DNA of 43,678 bases from Chara braunii (lineage: Eukaryota; Streptophyta; Charophyceae; Charales; Characeae). Positions within the stretch are counted from its first letter, which is position 1; each line of letters starts with the position of its first letter. This document shows positions 10,159 through 20,614 of this stretch, in pieces. A program made the position numbers and the translations under genes. Where the stretch lies: contig BFEA01000023.1 of the NCBI GenBank assembly GCA_003427395.1, positions 1,086,915 to 1,130,592 of the forward strand, given 5' to 3'. The notes beneath the pieces were generated by a model. It was not told the origin of the DNA. It did not search any database and was given only the letters and a program-made list of their open reading frames with translations.

Positions 10159-10630
10159 TGTCGAGCGCATCGGCCCTCGCGTGAACGAGGGCCCTCCCGG
10201 CCATGTCACGCAGGAGTAAAGCAAAAACAATGTCATTAAGAGACAACTCTGGATCGACACATAATTAATCCCGCGAGCCGCCGAAACGGCGCACGGTGGC
10301 ATCGTCCCTTGCCGCTCTGGCTGGGTGCGCCAACAATACATCCCGCGGTCCCCTACGACAAGATAGGTTCCCGCGGGGCATAAGCTACCTTCCCTAAGGG
10401 GCTGTCACCACCCTTAGGGGCGTATCCCTACCGAGCTACCGACCCACGTGCGAAAGCTTTAAGATACAATTGCAGAGGTAGGTCAGTCGAGGGCGTTTGC
10501 TCGTTCGCCGTAGTATAGATACGTTGGTTAACGCCAAGTGGACCCGAACGTCGTTCATTCCTTAGGGCGCTGATCTCCTCACTACGAAGCGGACGCCGGT
10601 CGACTAGGATAGTCTCAACCAAACGTCAAA

Positions 10631-12440
10631 CTACAAAATTAATCCTAGTCCCTTAGACACACAATCCAAAAAAAATATAACAACCGTACAATCGCCAACG
10701 AGAAGTTGACCATCGATAATAACATTGATGCAGCCGACAAGGTAGTCGGACTGCCTTAATTTTGACTTGATGAGACACGCTGCCAAAGTTATTCATTCCA
10801 ACTAAAGTCGACCTATGATTAAACAAGAAGACGTCTGTCTCCCTACATTCTCAATTTTCCTGGATGACAGGTTGCTTCGCGGATGATTCTTGATCAGGGG
10901 CATTGCTTGACGTGTTGCATGTCTCCTCCTCTAGGAAGTGGTCTGTGGATACTCCTTCCCCTCGCCCAAGCCCGAAGACTCGGATCTCAAAGGTTGGGCC
11001 GTCACCACCGAGTAGGCAAAGTACCACCCCCGACGAGTCGGGTCCACTCCAAGTCGATGAAAGGGCCGGCTCCGAAAGCATACGAACCCCCGCCTTGGAT
11101 GCTTCGTAGAGAAGAGAGAATGCGTTCGCCGCAAATAATTTTCATATTTTCATCCCTTCTCGGTTCATGGTAACTTAGACGAAAAGAAACTGGATGAGAT
11201 AGAGAATGAGAATTACTGTGACACGTATAGATATAGAAGATCATTCCGGATAAAATGTGTCAGTCCTGGGAACGTGCTAAGTTCAATTGACTGCATTTTC
11301 TTTTTATTCACAAGTTTTCCTTCATGGCACCCGTTGAAATTACTCATTTCATAACTCTAGCACTTTTGTCATGCAGGCAGGTGAAAGATAGAAGCATGAC
11401 AATCCTTTTCTCCATCCCAAATAACCAATGTCAATCTCCATAGTAAGCATCTTCTACCTACCTGCACAACATGCAAGGAAAACAAGTTCAAAAGAAAACA
11501 GTACAATCCCATATTCAAGTCAGACTTTTTCATTCACATGCATGATTCACGCAACTTTCCTCAACCTTTTCTTTTGAACATTCAAAACAACAGGGTCAAG
11601 CAAAGTGTGGTTTCACACATGTGTGAAGGGAAATCTGAGTCATTCGACTGACCTTGACTGAAGTTTACTCCGGCTCACTCAAGAAAGCCGAGAAATATTC
11701 CAGCCAAAGTTGAAAAAACGATCGCCGTTGAAGCCGAAAATATGCCACTCACAACCTCACAACTCGTGGTTGTTTCATTGAACGACAGCCCCCTCACCCT
11801 TCAAGTGCTCCTATGAGCGAAGGTCACCTCCACTGAAAGACTCAAGTGGGATAAATCTCCAAAAGGGTACTCCCAACAACGAGTCCCACGTGGTTCCAAC
11901 AGTCCCAACTATACTTCCCTTACCAAGGATACTCTCAACCAATTGTAAGTCCACGCCTTCTCCAGGTACCACGTACTCTCACCATAGCCACCCCAATATG
12001 TCGGCTCCGATCTTCAAAATCGGTTCCACCTGGTCCCAAAATGGTCCTAGTTGGTCCCACGTTACCGCCACAGCACTGAATGGTCTCACTCTGAAATCCC
12101 GCTTACGCTGCGCGCCGCCAAAAAAATAAAAGTGGCCCTGGTTGAAAATGCACGTGCCACGAACCTCCCAAAAATAAGGATGTCCTTCCGGCGCAAACCG
12201 CAAGCGCTGCAACTCCAATAGTCAGTGCCACGTGCACTCACCCCGCGTCCTCCTCATGTCACCGGCCCACGCACCACTACCACACAATCCCAATCGTGAA
12301 TCAGCGTTAGCCCAACCTCTAGACCACACTGAGATCCACCATAACCGCCGCTCACCACAAAAAAAATATGCGGACCACTGCTTGTTGCGCCGTCAACGGT
12401 ACAATGGCTGCTTCGCAACACCAGCCTCAGATCACACATA
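10631..12440. other. Nested LTR interior with no recognised gene
   Basis: Mixed AT-rich sequence. Minus-strand open frames at 10851-11244 encode about 80 residues each and match nothing I know. No domain, signal or repeat stands out, apart from a run of GGTCCCA/CCAATTG-type words around 11890-12130. Confidence 0.5.
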
Positions 12441-13030
12441 AAACTGTCCCCACTGACGCAAAACCCGCATCAATCTTCCCTCGTAATATTGCCGCCGACG
12501 TGCTGCCAGTATGAAAAAATAGCGTTGACACCACCGCCAATCTCGGCAGCACGATCCTACCAAAAATGTTGCTACCACTGTGCCAAAACCCAAACAGCAG
12601 CACTTCCGCACCACTGCAGTTAAATCCGGTGCAGCCACCACAAAATTTCGGCAGCGCTTCCGCACTACGTCAACAAAACACTGCCGCCGCCGTGCAAAAC
12701 GGGCAGAGTTTCCCCTGCACCGCTGTCGAAGACCTGCCACCGCCGTGCAAAACGGACAGAGCCTCCCCTGCACCGCTTGCCGAAGACCTGCCGCCGCCGC
12801 GATGTGCAGGCAGCACCTTCCCTGCACTTCACCAGATGAAGTGTTGGCTATGGCAGCCTCCACTCCCGCGTTCACTGTAGATCTCCACTCCACTCCACCT
12901 CTCAGCACCCCACTGGCAGTGCCGCCCCTCTCCAGCAGCGTGCAACAACCAGCCAGCATTCACTCAAGTGAATGCCCCAGCAGCACTGCCACAAGTGTGA
13001 TGCTGCTGGGTGGAGTGCTGGCTTTTATAG
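12441..13030. repeat. CTGCACCGCC-rich low-complexity stretch in the nested LTR
   Basis: Imperfectly repeated words such as CCCTGCACCGCT and GACCTGCCGCCGCC give open frames on both strands at once, which is the signature of compositional bias rather than a gene. The 19-mer at 12643-12661 is the exact reverse complement of a word at 8162-8180 in the giant LTR tandem repeat. Confidence 0.55.
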
Positions 13031-13044
13031 TTAGTTGAAGGCAT

Positions 13045-13936
13045 GTGGGCAGCTGCCTTGCCCACAGCCAGGCAAAATTCGTCAGAGCTCCTGGCCCTTG
13101 ATCTAAATCAATGGCCAGGAGCCCTATGCCTTGGTTTCCCCTTAGGGGAACCAGGGTCATCAGTTCCCTGGAGCACCTGGCCGTTTCCCTAGGCCAGGTG
13201 CTCTTGGAAATAGTTGTACTCAACCACTCCAGAACTGCCCGTTCAACTGAACAGGCACTGTCCCGTCAGCCCCTAGAACCTTCTAGGGGTTGCACCTGTT
13301 CTACGGTCGCGGCCACATTCATGGCCGTTACATTTCTCTCTTCTTCTTACTTTATTTTCCTCCTCCTCCCCCCTGCCTTTTTTATTTTTTCTTTTTACTC
13401 CCCCTCGTTTTCTCTGTGAGGGGGCAACTCGCCGTTCGAAACGAACGGCCGCCCCCCTTAGTCTTGTCGCAGTGTCGAATTAGAGTCAAGCTCAACAAAG
13501 GGTCTTCTTTTCCCCCTGCGCCCGTACCTGGCCGCGAACAGTGCCAGGTCCAGGCGCTGTCTGCTGACTGCAGCCCGTTCTTGAAATCGGACGGACGCAG
13601 CCACGACAACAGCGGGGTAATTAAAAAAAAAAACAAATACAAAACAAAAAAAGGAAGGAACAAAAAAAAGGAAGGAACAAAAAAAAGGAAGAAGAAAACC
13701 TTACCTGGACGAACGGTGGCCCGTTCCGCACAGACACCCACTCCTGCTGCCGCCCACTCGCCGCAGGGGTCATCTCCAGGTAGGATCCCCCCCCCTTTCT
13801 CTCTCCCTCTCTAAAGCGTGTGCATAGAGTCCCCCGTAACTCGAGTTCAAGATCCCAAACCCGATGCCCGGATCCGTTCGATTTTGCTCCTCCTTATCAG
13901 AAGGAGAAGCAGCCCGTTCGTTGAAAACGAACGGGC
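13045..13936. repeat. Cluster of strong hairpins in the nested LTR
   Basis: At least eight long-stem inverted repeats in under 900 bp. Examples: 13087-13122 (GCTCCTGGCC/GGCCAGGAGC, 10 bp, with an inner TTGAT/ATCAA stem); 13171-13203 (GAGCACCTGGCC/GGCCAGGTGCTC, 12 bp); 13270-13289 (CCCCTAGAA/TTCTAGGGG, 9 bp, 2 nt loop); 13431-13449 (GCCGTTCG/CGAACGGC); 13912-13936 (GCCCGTTCGTT/AACGAACGGGC, 11 bp). Stem sequences are unrelated, so these are not copies of one palindrome. Confidence 0.85.
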
Positions 13937-14090
13937 ACTTACTAATTCTTACTGATAGAAAAAAAAGGAAACATTTAAATCTAACAAAAATCTAAAGCAA
14001 ATCTAACAAAAGATAAAAAAAAAAAAAAAAAGAACAAAACGAAAAAAAAGAAAAACGGCAGTCCGTAAAAGCGGGCGCCTGTCACGACCA

Positions 14091-14159
14091 CTGGGGCCTG
14101 AAGTGCCCCAGACACTTCACCCTGCGCCACATGGCGCTTCACTTTAGTTTTAGTTGTAG

Positions 14160-14213
<54 letters not shown>

Positions 14214-14262
14214 CAGTTGGCTTATGCCAACGTTCGGTTTCACGTGGCTTTTCAGCCACGTC
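14091..14262. repeat. Further hairpins and a 48-nt poly-T in the nested LTR
   Basis: Hairpins CTGGGGC/GCCCCAG (14091-14111), GAAGTG/CACTTC (14100-14118) and ACGTGGCT/AGCCACGT (14242-14261) surround an uninterrupted T run at about 14162-14210. On the element's own strand this is poly-A. Another perfect hairpin, TCGCGCGGCT/AGCCGCGCGA, lies at 14842-14865. Confidence 0.85.
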
Positions 14263-14320
14263 CCCCAAAACACTAGCCCGAGTTCGAGTCCTGCCTAGTG
14301 CGAAAAATAAATAAATAAAT

Positions 14321-14372
14321 TGGACTATCTCTCGAGTTATGCGTGTCATCCTTGCGCAGGGGTCGTGCTGAC
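14321..14372 (-). ncRNA. U6 snRNA-like 3' half inside the nested LTR
   Basis: On the minus strand this reads CCCCTGCGCAAGGATGACAC followed by GCATAACTCGAGAGATAGTCC and then T-rich sequence. That matches the 3' half of U6 as I remember it (CCCCTGCGCAAGGATGACAC, GCA, then ATCGAGAAATGGTCCAA and Ts). The 5' half, with the ACAGAGA box, is not recognisable upstream. It retains the U6 3' end that the giant LTR copies have lost, so it is not simply a copy of them. It is oriented with its own element, as in the giant LTR. Confidence 0.75.
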
Positions 14373-15148
14373 TCACGCGAGGTCGATCTCGGCCGTGCGA
14401 TCTTCACGATCGACGGTCGACATCAACCGCGCCGACAGCAAAGTGGCCATCTCCAAAAGGAGCTAAGGGGCAAAGTATATTGGCTTCGATCCCAGTACCT
14501 GCTGGGTATATATCACCTGCTATAACCTACTAGGCTAGCTCCTATCACAACTGTGATAATAGCTGCTCTTCTATAAGAAGAGCTGGCCCAGTCACTATCT
14601 CCCCCCATATCGTGGCCTTGCAGGCCGTGCCTGCCTGTGGCGCGGTAGGCCCTGCCTGCCTGCCTGTGGCCTTACAGGCCTTGCCGGCAGGCCTTACCCC
14701 GTTGGCAGGTCGCGTGGCATCGGCCTATCAGCCCCGTGGCTCGATGTCAAGCTCCGCGGCCAAACAAAAAAACTCCCCATTCCTTCTGCGTCGCGGCCCT
14801 ATACCCGGCGCATCCCCTTTTTAGCCCATTCAGGCCCTGAATCGCGCGGCTTAACAGCCGCGCGACACTATTTTAGGTAGAATAGTTCTAGTTCTACCGT
14901 TCCCATGCCCGCACATACCTGTGGCTTCGACAAAACGAAGCATTACCATTCACATCTGTTACTCCTGGACGCCACACGCGTTCGGACTGACGTCTAAAAA
15001 CTTTTAGTCTGTCAGTCATAGGTCAGGTCTGAATAAGCGTTTTGGCAAACGTCGTCTCATCAAGTCCTTCAATTCAATGAAACAGTCATACAACGTGCAA
15101 CGTTGAAAACCCCCTGCAAATACCCTTGTCAGGGTATTTTTCCCGACA

Positions 15149-15668
15149 GCGTTGTCGCGTTGTTTGTGTTGTGTTGTTTCGTGTGTGTGTGTGTGTTTTA
15201 TTTTTGTGTTTGTAAAGTGGTGTGCGTGTGGTGTGTGGGATCGTCCTAGTCGATCGACGACATGCCGCGCTTGGGACTTCAGCCCCCCAAGATGGCAGTT
15301 CGTGTGCGGGTCCGATAGAGGCGTATTACCGCGCGTACCCTCTATGCTATAGCGAACGAGAAACGCCCTCGGCTGGTCCACCTCTGCGATTGCAACTGAT
15401 TAGCTTTCGTACTGTGGACTGGTATCTCGGCGGGGATACGCCCACGAAAGGGAGGTGACAGCTCCCGTAACGTGGAGATAAGTTGTGCCTCGCGTAGGCC
15501 CTATCCTGTCGTAGGGGCTCGCGAGAGGTATGGCTGGCGCACTCGGCCGGGGCGACTTGCGGAAACTCCATGTATATTCGCGACGAAGGATATAAACCAA
15601 CTCCTGCGTGATACGGCCGGGAGGGTCCCGCGCTGCCCTGATGCGGTGCCGGACCGATGCGCTCGACA
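15149..15668 (+). repeat. 3' end of the 5' LTR after the nested insertion
   Basis: Starts with the second GCGT copy and continues colinear with 35351-35868 of the right LTR, including a short TGTG repeat, ending GATGCGCTCGACA. Confidence 0.9.
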
Positions 15669-15670
15669 GG

Positions 15671-15688
15671 TGGCGCCGTTGCCAGGGA
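15671..15688 (+). promoter_or_regulatory. Primer binding site, tRNA-Asp type
   Basis: TGGCGCCGTTGCCAGGGA starts 2 nt after the LTR end. It is complementary to the 3' end of plant tRNA-Asp (GTC) as I remember it, with one mismatch (A where G is expected). Minus-strand DNA synthesis would start here. Asp-type sites are also known from Athila-type plant elements. Confidence 0.85.
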
Positions 15689-15715
15689 TAACGGAAAGCC
15701 TACCGTTGTCCCTGG
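15682..15715 (+). other. Stem-loop overlapping the primer binding site
   Basis: CCAGGGATAACGG (15682-15694) pairs with CCGTTGTCCCTGG (15703-15715) over 13 pairs, one of them G-T, with an 8 nt loop. The 5' arm contains the last 7 bases of the primer binding site, so folding would compete with tRNA annealing. Confidence 0.75.
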
Positions 15716-15775
15716 TGGAACGACATCCGGGTATGAGAAGGGAAGGGAAAAAAGGCATAAAGGAATGACGAGAAG

Positions 15776-15961
15776 GTAAGAAAAAAAAATGAGTGACTAA
15801 GTATAGGTGAGGAAGTTTACCTTCTTGAGTTAGGGGAAGTATAAAGGACGATCGTGCTAGCATTGGGTAAAGTATGTACTAAGGGTTAGGTAGGACGGAT
15901 GGAATAGACCGGTCTAGGTGCAATGCTGAATAAAAGGGGTGTGCTTGTTTTCTCTTATCAG
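15776..15961 (+). other. Candidate 186 bp leader intron
   Basis: AAG|GTAAGA at 15773-15781 and TTTTCTCTTATCAG|GG ending at 15961 form a plausible intron between the primer binding site and the gag start at 15989. Consensus match only. Confidence 0.4.
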
Positions 15962-15988
15962 GGAGCTTGAAGAGAAGAGTCTATCAAG

Positions 15989-16774
15989 ATGTTGCAGGGC
16001 GGCGGCACATCAGGTGCTCCCAAGAAAGGCCTGACGCTCGATGACCTCATCGCGGCTATTGACAGGCATGAAAGAAATCCGAGCAATATCCCCAAGGTCG
16101 ATAGCTTCCATTTTTGTGGGGAGAGAGTCTCAGAATGGCTGGAGCGGGTGGAACAAGCTCTCGTCGGGCGGTCGGATGTTGTAAAATTTCAGCGCATTCT
16201 CCAGTACGTTCTCCATAGCTACCACCAGGAAGTGAAGAAAGTTATAGATGCGGCTCAAGGTAGCTTGGAAAGATTCAAGGAAGGAATGCAGAGGAAGTAC
16301 CGTCTGGGAGACGGATTGTTGACCACTACGGACCTTGAGGCGATGAACAAAGAGGACTTCACGATGATAGGGGCCTTTGTCCAAGAATTCAAGAAAAGGG
16401 CACGGAAGGTCCATGGGATTTCGGAAGAGGCGCAATGCGCAATCTTCCTAGGGCTACTCACGGCATCGGAGGCCGTTGAGCTGACAAGACATGGAGGGGG
16501 TAGCACTAAGCTCACCTGGGCCACCATTGACAGAGGGGTGGAAGTTGGATGCTTGGACCAGGTGGAGCAACGTCAGGTACGCCTGCAAAGACAGAAGAGA
16601 AAGGAAAGAGACGCGACCGCTTCTGGGACCCCGGGGGTAACAAGGATTGTTACAGACGTATTGGCACAGCTGGGGTATGCGACAGAGCCGGTGGTGCAAA
16701 GGAAGGTAGTAACGGCTATCCAAGTGAAAGAAACAGAGCCGGTGATAGAGGAGGCTGTTCAGGAGGAACTCTAG
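15989..16774 (+). pseudogene. gag: Gag, N-terminal (capsid) part, ended by an in-frame TAG
   Basis: An ATG-started frame of 261 codons. Residues about 30-170 look like a Ty3/gypsy capsid: FHFCGERVSEWLERVEQAL, a long amphipathic-helix region with FKEGMQRKYRLGDG, and FVQEFKKRARKVHG. Gag assembles the virus-like particle and packages the RNA. The frame stops at TAG 16772-16774 (after EEL), but the same frame stays open beyond it to 19051 with an acidic stretch continuing directly. The TAG is therefore probably a single lesion within one Gag-Pro polyprotein; readthrough cannot be excluded. The start is the first ATG after the leader, 27 nt past the candidate splice acceptor. Confidence 0.85.
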
Positions 16775-19051
16775 GAAGAGGAAGAGCCGGTGCCGCAACG
16801 CCTGACGAAGGTCCAGCGCAAAGTGCGTAACTTGGCGCAGGGCGGACACAGATCAGGAAAAGCGCTGGCGCCTCAGGCGGTGGTGACGGCTCCTCCAAGT
16901 GTGGCGGCGCCCTCGTCTAGTGCGGGCCCCTCGCAAGGAGGGGCACCCTCCTACGGACAATGGCCCTGGTCGGTGATCAATGCAATTGTGCCATGGGGTA
17001 GCCCGCCGCCAGTAGTCGGACCACAAATGAGTATGCCGCCACCCATCTACCCCGCAGCCCAGGTCCAGCCTGTGGCCCCGCCGCCGTCACCTGCTCCCAG
17101 TTCACAGGGAAGCGTGGCTGGAGGTGGGAACCAGGGGCTGGGCAATCAAGGCAACGGAGGGATGGGTGGAGGAAGGGGGCGAGGCAGGAATGGCGGCGGA
17201 AGAGGAGGGCCATGGAATAGTCAAGGCCGAGAAAACCAAGGCTCGGGGTACCAAGGCCAGGGGAATCAAGGCCAAGGGTACCCAGGCCAGGGGTATCAAG
17301 GCCAGGGGGATCAGGGAAGTCAGGGGTATGGGAGACCCCGTTTTGACTGGAGGACGGCCATCTGCCAGCATTGTGACCAGCAAGGCCACACCATAAGGTT
17401 CTGTAACATAAGACGGGAAGACGAGAGGAGCGGGCTGATCTCCTCCACCATGGATGGGAACATTTACGATCAGTTTGGGGAGGCCATTGACAGAAGGCTT
17501 GGAGGAGTGAGAGCGGAAGCCCAACGAACGGCGGCAGCCGGGCCGCCACCCCCTGCCACATTCAGGCTATGGCAGGAAAAGGAGGAATCACTGATTGGGG
17601 TAGAGGAAGTGGGGAGCGACGAGGAAGTGGCTCAAGGACCACGTGGAGGAAGTAGGAGGGGAGAGCCCATAATCATCGAATCGGATGATGAAGACGAGGA
17701 AAGAAGGATGGAATCGCCATCCGTTTTATTGGGCAAGATGGAGGACCTACTGAACAAGGTGGGAAGGTACCAGCAGAAGTTGGTAAACCTCTGCGACGAA
17801 ATAAAGAGATGGAGGTCTAGCATCCCCAAGGTGTTCCTTTATGACTCCGGCCCGGACTCAGCACCTGGGCGTCCCGGAGTAAATATGGTGGGGTCAAGCC
17901 CACAGTCAGGAATGATGGGGAGACCCCTCACTCCGCAGGCCCGGCTGGCACAGGCAGCACAAACGAGAAGTCAAGCCAAGGCCAGTGCCAAACAAGAACC
18001 TCTGAGAAGGGAGCCAGAGCCAGGGAAAAGAAAGGAGGCTGTGGAAGTGGAGGATGACGACAATGAGGAGGAAGAGAACGAGAGGTTGCGCAGAGAAGAG
18101 GATCAGAGAGCGGAGCAGCGGGCCAGGAAAAAGGGAGCCAGGGGAGAGGTCGAGCCGGTCGTGCGCGACGGACAGCCCAAAAGGAAGAAGTACGCGGTTC
18201 GGTTGGAAGAGGGATTTGACGTAGAGAAAGTGATCGACCGGCTGCTGGAAGGGCATAATGACCTCATGACCCCGAAGGAAATCCTAGCGTCGGCCCCGCG
18301 GCTCCGCGATGAACTGAAGGGGAGATTGTCGTGGCGCCTGGTGCCTAATGTCCATCTAGGTACGATCCTGCCCAAGGAGGCTGAGTGGGCGGAGTCGGGT
18401 ACGAAAATGGACTGGAAGTGTGTAGCCTGCGGCATGGTGGATTTGGTGGTGAAGGGTTCTACGTGCGCAGCAATGGTGGACACTGGGGCGGAGATGAACA
18501 TTATCCGGGAGGTGGACGCGATCAGATTCGGGCTGGATACAGATCGTTTTGACTGCGGTATTCTGCACGGAGCTTGCTGCAAGGTCGTGTTTTGTGGGAC
18601 AGCCTCGAATGTACTCATCGAGGTTGGAAAGGTGAAGGCCCGAGCTTGCTTCTTCATCATGCCGGACGTGGACTACGGGATCCTCCTAGGAAGATCATTT
18701 TTTAGTAGGACAGAAACTGTGATGTTCAACAAGCATGACGGTACTTTGATCCTCCTCCTATGTGACCCTGCGTGCGGGAATTACGAAATAATTACCTGCA
18801 GAAATACAGGACCGAGGAGTATAAGGAACCGGCCCAACCCAGGATCCTTCATGATTGAAGAATCGGAGGGCGAGCGCCGAAGGCTTCAAGCGGAGCCGAA
18901 AGGAAAAGAAGAGGTGAAAGCGTTTTCCCTTAGCCTATCGGACATCGGGAAGGCCATGGATTTGGTGGCCGCGCATGAGATGGCGGATCCGGATGCCATC
19001 CAGGCCTTGATGGAGCAAGTTCTGGAATGTCCTGAGGCAGGGAGATTGTAG
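16775..19051 (+). pseudogene. Gag C-terminus (zinc knuckle) plus aspartic protease
   Basis: Continues the gag frame after the TAG at 16772. It holds a proline-rich segment, then Gly/Gln repeats of the YQGQG type (about 17230-17320). A CCHC zinc knuckle CQHCDQQGHTIRFC follows at 17363-17404, for nucleic acid binding. Next come a Glu-rich linker (about 17580-18140) and a retropepsin-like protease with the active-site motif VDTGAEMN (Asp-Thr-Gly at 18479-18487) and the distal ILLGRSFF motif near 18680. The protease would cleave the polyprotein. The frame ends at TAG 19049-19051. RT sequence resumes in the -1 frame, open from 19036, so either a frameshift signal or a mutation separates Pro from Pol; I see no classical slippery heptamer in the 16 nt overlap. 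Confidence 0.85.
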
Positions 19052-20614
19052 CTGGTATATCGTCTTCCAGACGGAAGGAGGAATCTCGCGTCCTCGCAAG
19101 CGCAATCTGTGAGTCGGCCTTTTTTAGGGGACGGCTCAAGCAGGGTTCCCAAAGGCGGTACAAGACGGTAGACAAGAAGTGTCGCCCGGTTCCCATCCTC
19201 GTTACAGAAGACGAGGAAGCGTACCACGAAAGGAAACGAGGGTTGATACGACGAATGAGGGAGAGTGCGTTAGCAGGACCATGTCGTATCAACGAAGGGA
19301 ATGAAGAGAAGTTGATTATAGGGGAACCCGACTCCCTACTGACTCAGGAACGAGCGTTGATAGATAAATTGATGAGGAGGAGGCACCTCGTCTATAACTG
19401 ACATTTCGTTAAAACTGACATTTTTTTCTAAATTCACGAAAGTGGACTTAGTCAAAATTTCATTGCTTATCGAGTGAGAAAGTGGTTATCTCACTTTGTC
19501 CATCTGATGTACCTCAACGTAAAGTACCGTTAACATACATCCGATGGTCAGATCATCAGGAGTCGCCACGACACCCGATGATCTGATCATCTGAAGTCAT
19601 GGGGACAAAAAAAACACTAAAAACTGTTGTTTTTTTGTACGCTCAATTTCGTGAATTAAGAAAAAAATGTCAGTTTTAACGAAATGTTCATTCTATGCGT
19701 TTAGTGACGAAGAGCGTGGCAGGCCGGATGTAGACAAAATACCTATGATCCGCATCCACATCGTGACACACGAACCTTGGAACATGAGAGGGGTGCGATA
19801 TCCTAATCCTGACGAGGAAAAGAAGGTGGTGGATTACCTCGACGACAAGATACATACACACATCGCCAACTACTCGAGTGGACCATATGCATCCCCGTGG
19901 TTCTGTTTCATCAAGCCTAACAGGACGCTGCGCTGGGTGCAAGATCTGCAGAGGCTGAATGCAGTGACTGTGCGGGATGCTGGAGGACTGCCCAATGCGG
20001 ACGCGCTGTCGGAATCCTGTGCTGGAAGGCCTATAATCTCACTTATAGACCTTTACTTAGGATATGATCAGTTCCCGGTCTACCCGCCAGACAGGCCGGT
20101 GACGGCTATGCACACGCCGCGAGGACTAATCCATATGAACGTGGCCCCACAAGGGTGGACCAACGCGGTAGCAATGGTCCAACGGGCCATGATTCGGGTT
20201 ATGCAGTCAGTCAACCCCCATATCACACAGCCATACATCGACGATTTGGCAGTGAAGGGGTCGGCAGTGAAGGAGAGCGACGACGTCTCACCAGGGGTAA
20301 GGCGCTTTGTTTGGAAGCACATCCAGGACCTCGAAAAGGTCCTGAGCCTGCTCGAGGAGCATAACCTCACGGCGAGCGGGGCCAAATCCAGACAATGCAT
20401 GAGGGAAGCTACTATCTTGGGGTTCGTCTGCAGTGAGAAGGGCCGAGGGCTGGATGTGAAGAAGACGGACAAGATAACTGAGTGGCCGGTTCCGTTCCAC
20501 TCAATAACTGATGTCAGGAGCTTCCTTGGTACGTGTGGATTTTGGAGGGCCTTCGTGAAGAACTTTGCCGCGGAGGAAGTTAGTCCGTCAGGATCAGGAA
20601 TGGGTTTGGGGTGA
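19036..20614 (+). pseudogene. pol: Reverse transcriptase, split by a MITE and ended by a frameshift
   Basis: RT copies the element RNA into DNA. The frame starts at about 19036, with a connector around YKTVDKKCRPVPI near 19159. It is interrupted at Leu-Val-Tyr by a MITE (19396-19691); removing the MITE and one TCTAT copy restores the frame into AFSDEERGR. RT boxes follow in order: WVQDLQRLNAV, LIDLYLGYDQF (catalytic Asp at 20048-20050), GLIHMNVAPQGWTNAV, and YIDDLAVKG (YIDD at 20234-20245). DVRSFLGTCGFWR lies near 20512. At about 20570 a small non-triplet deletion moves the reading into another frame, continuing as RKLVRQDQEWVW in the next ORF. All RT catalytic aspartates are present, so the damage is to frame rather than to the active site. 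Confidence 0.9.
19391..19696. mobile_element. MITE of about 296 bp with TCTAT duplication, inside RT
   Basis: Terminal inverted repeats run from about 19396 (ACATTTCGTTAAAACTGACA from 19401) and to 19691 (TGTCAGTTTTAACGAAATGT ending 19687), about 38 bp with one mismatch in the body and a few at the outer edge. The duplicated TCTAT is at 19391-19395 and 19692-19696. Removing the insert and one copy restores the RT frame. The 5 bp duplication and the lack of coding leave the superfamily open. Confidence 0.88.

Larger units (their letters stand above)
10159..15148 (-). mobile_element. Nested insertion, probably a solo LTR of a related element
   Basis: The 4,990 bp insert starts TGTCGAGCGC and ends TTTCCCGACA, so TGTCG and CGACA form its ends, with a GCGT duplication. 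Read on the minus strand it starts TGTCGGG plus an ATACCCT hairpin, like the giant LTR. It ends GATGCGCTCGACA, and its last 470 bp or so (10159-10630) align with the last 430 bp of the giant LTR: shared words include CGAACGAG, ACGCCCTCG, GGGATACGCCC, TCCTGCGTGAC and GGCCGGGAGGG. There is no primer binding site, polypurine tract or gag/pol, and each terminus occurs once, so a solo LTR is the simplest reading. A nonautonomous element is the alternative. It carries its own U6-like segment and many hairpins. Confidence 0.8.
1948..15668 (+). repeat. 5' LTR of the giant element, interrupted by a nested insertion
   Basis: The LTR runs 1948-10158 and 15149-15668, about 8.73 kb after removing the nested element. 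It starts TGTCAGTGCG, followed 11 nt in by a perfect 8 bp hairpin (ATACCCTT/AAGGGTAT, 1959-1976), and ends GCTCGACA just before the primer binding site. The first 349 bp (1948-2296) have no counterpart in the right LTR. The last 430 bp or so are related to the end of the nested insertion, so they belong to a wider LTR family. Contents in order: a candidate intron, two U6-like units, a GCTG-rich stretch, the TAAGTT hairpin array, the 120 bp tandem repeats and an AT microsatellite. Confidence 0.88.

Noticed and set aside
12432-13038. Overlapping ORFs of 104-175 codons on both strands
   Set aside because: Open frames on both strands at once in CTGCACCGCC-rich sequence reflect composition, not coding.
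14280-14291. AGTTCGAGTCC, a tRNA B-box-like word near the nested U6 segment
   Set aside because: The flanks do not pair into a T stem and no A box or acceptor stem is present on that strand.
10154-15157. A 10 bp duplication (AGCGTTGTCG) suggesting a Mutator-type transposon as the nested insertion
   Set aside because: The ends TGTCG...CGACA and the homology of its end to the giant LTR show an LTR with a 4-5 bp duplication. The longer match arises because the element's own first bases resemble the target.
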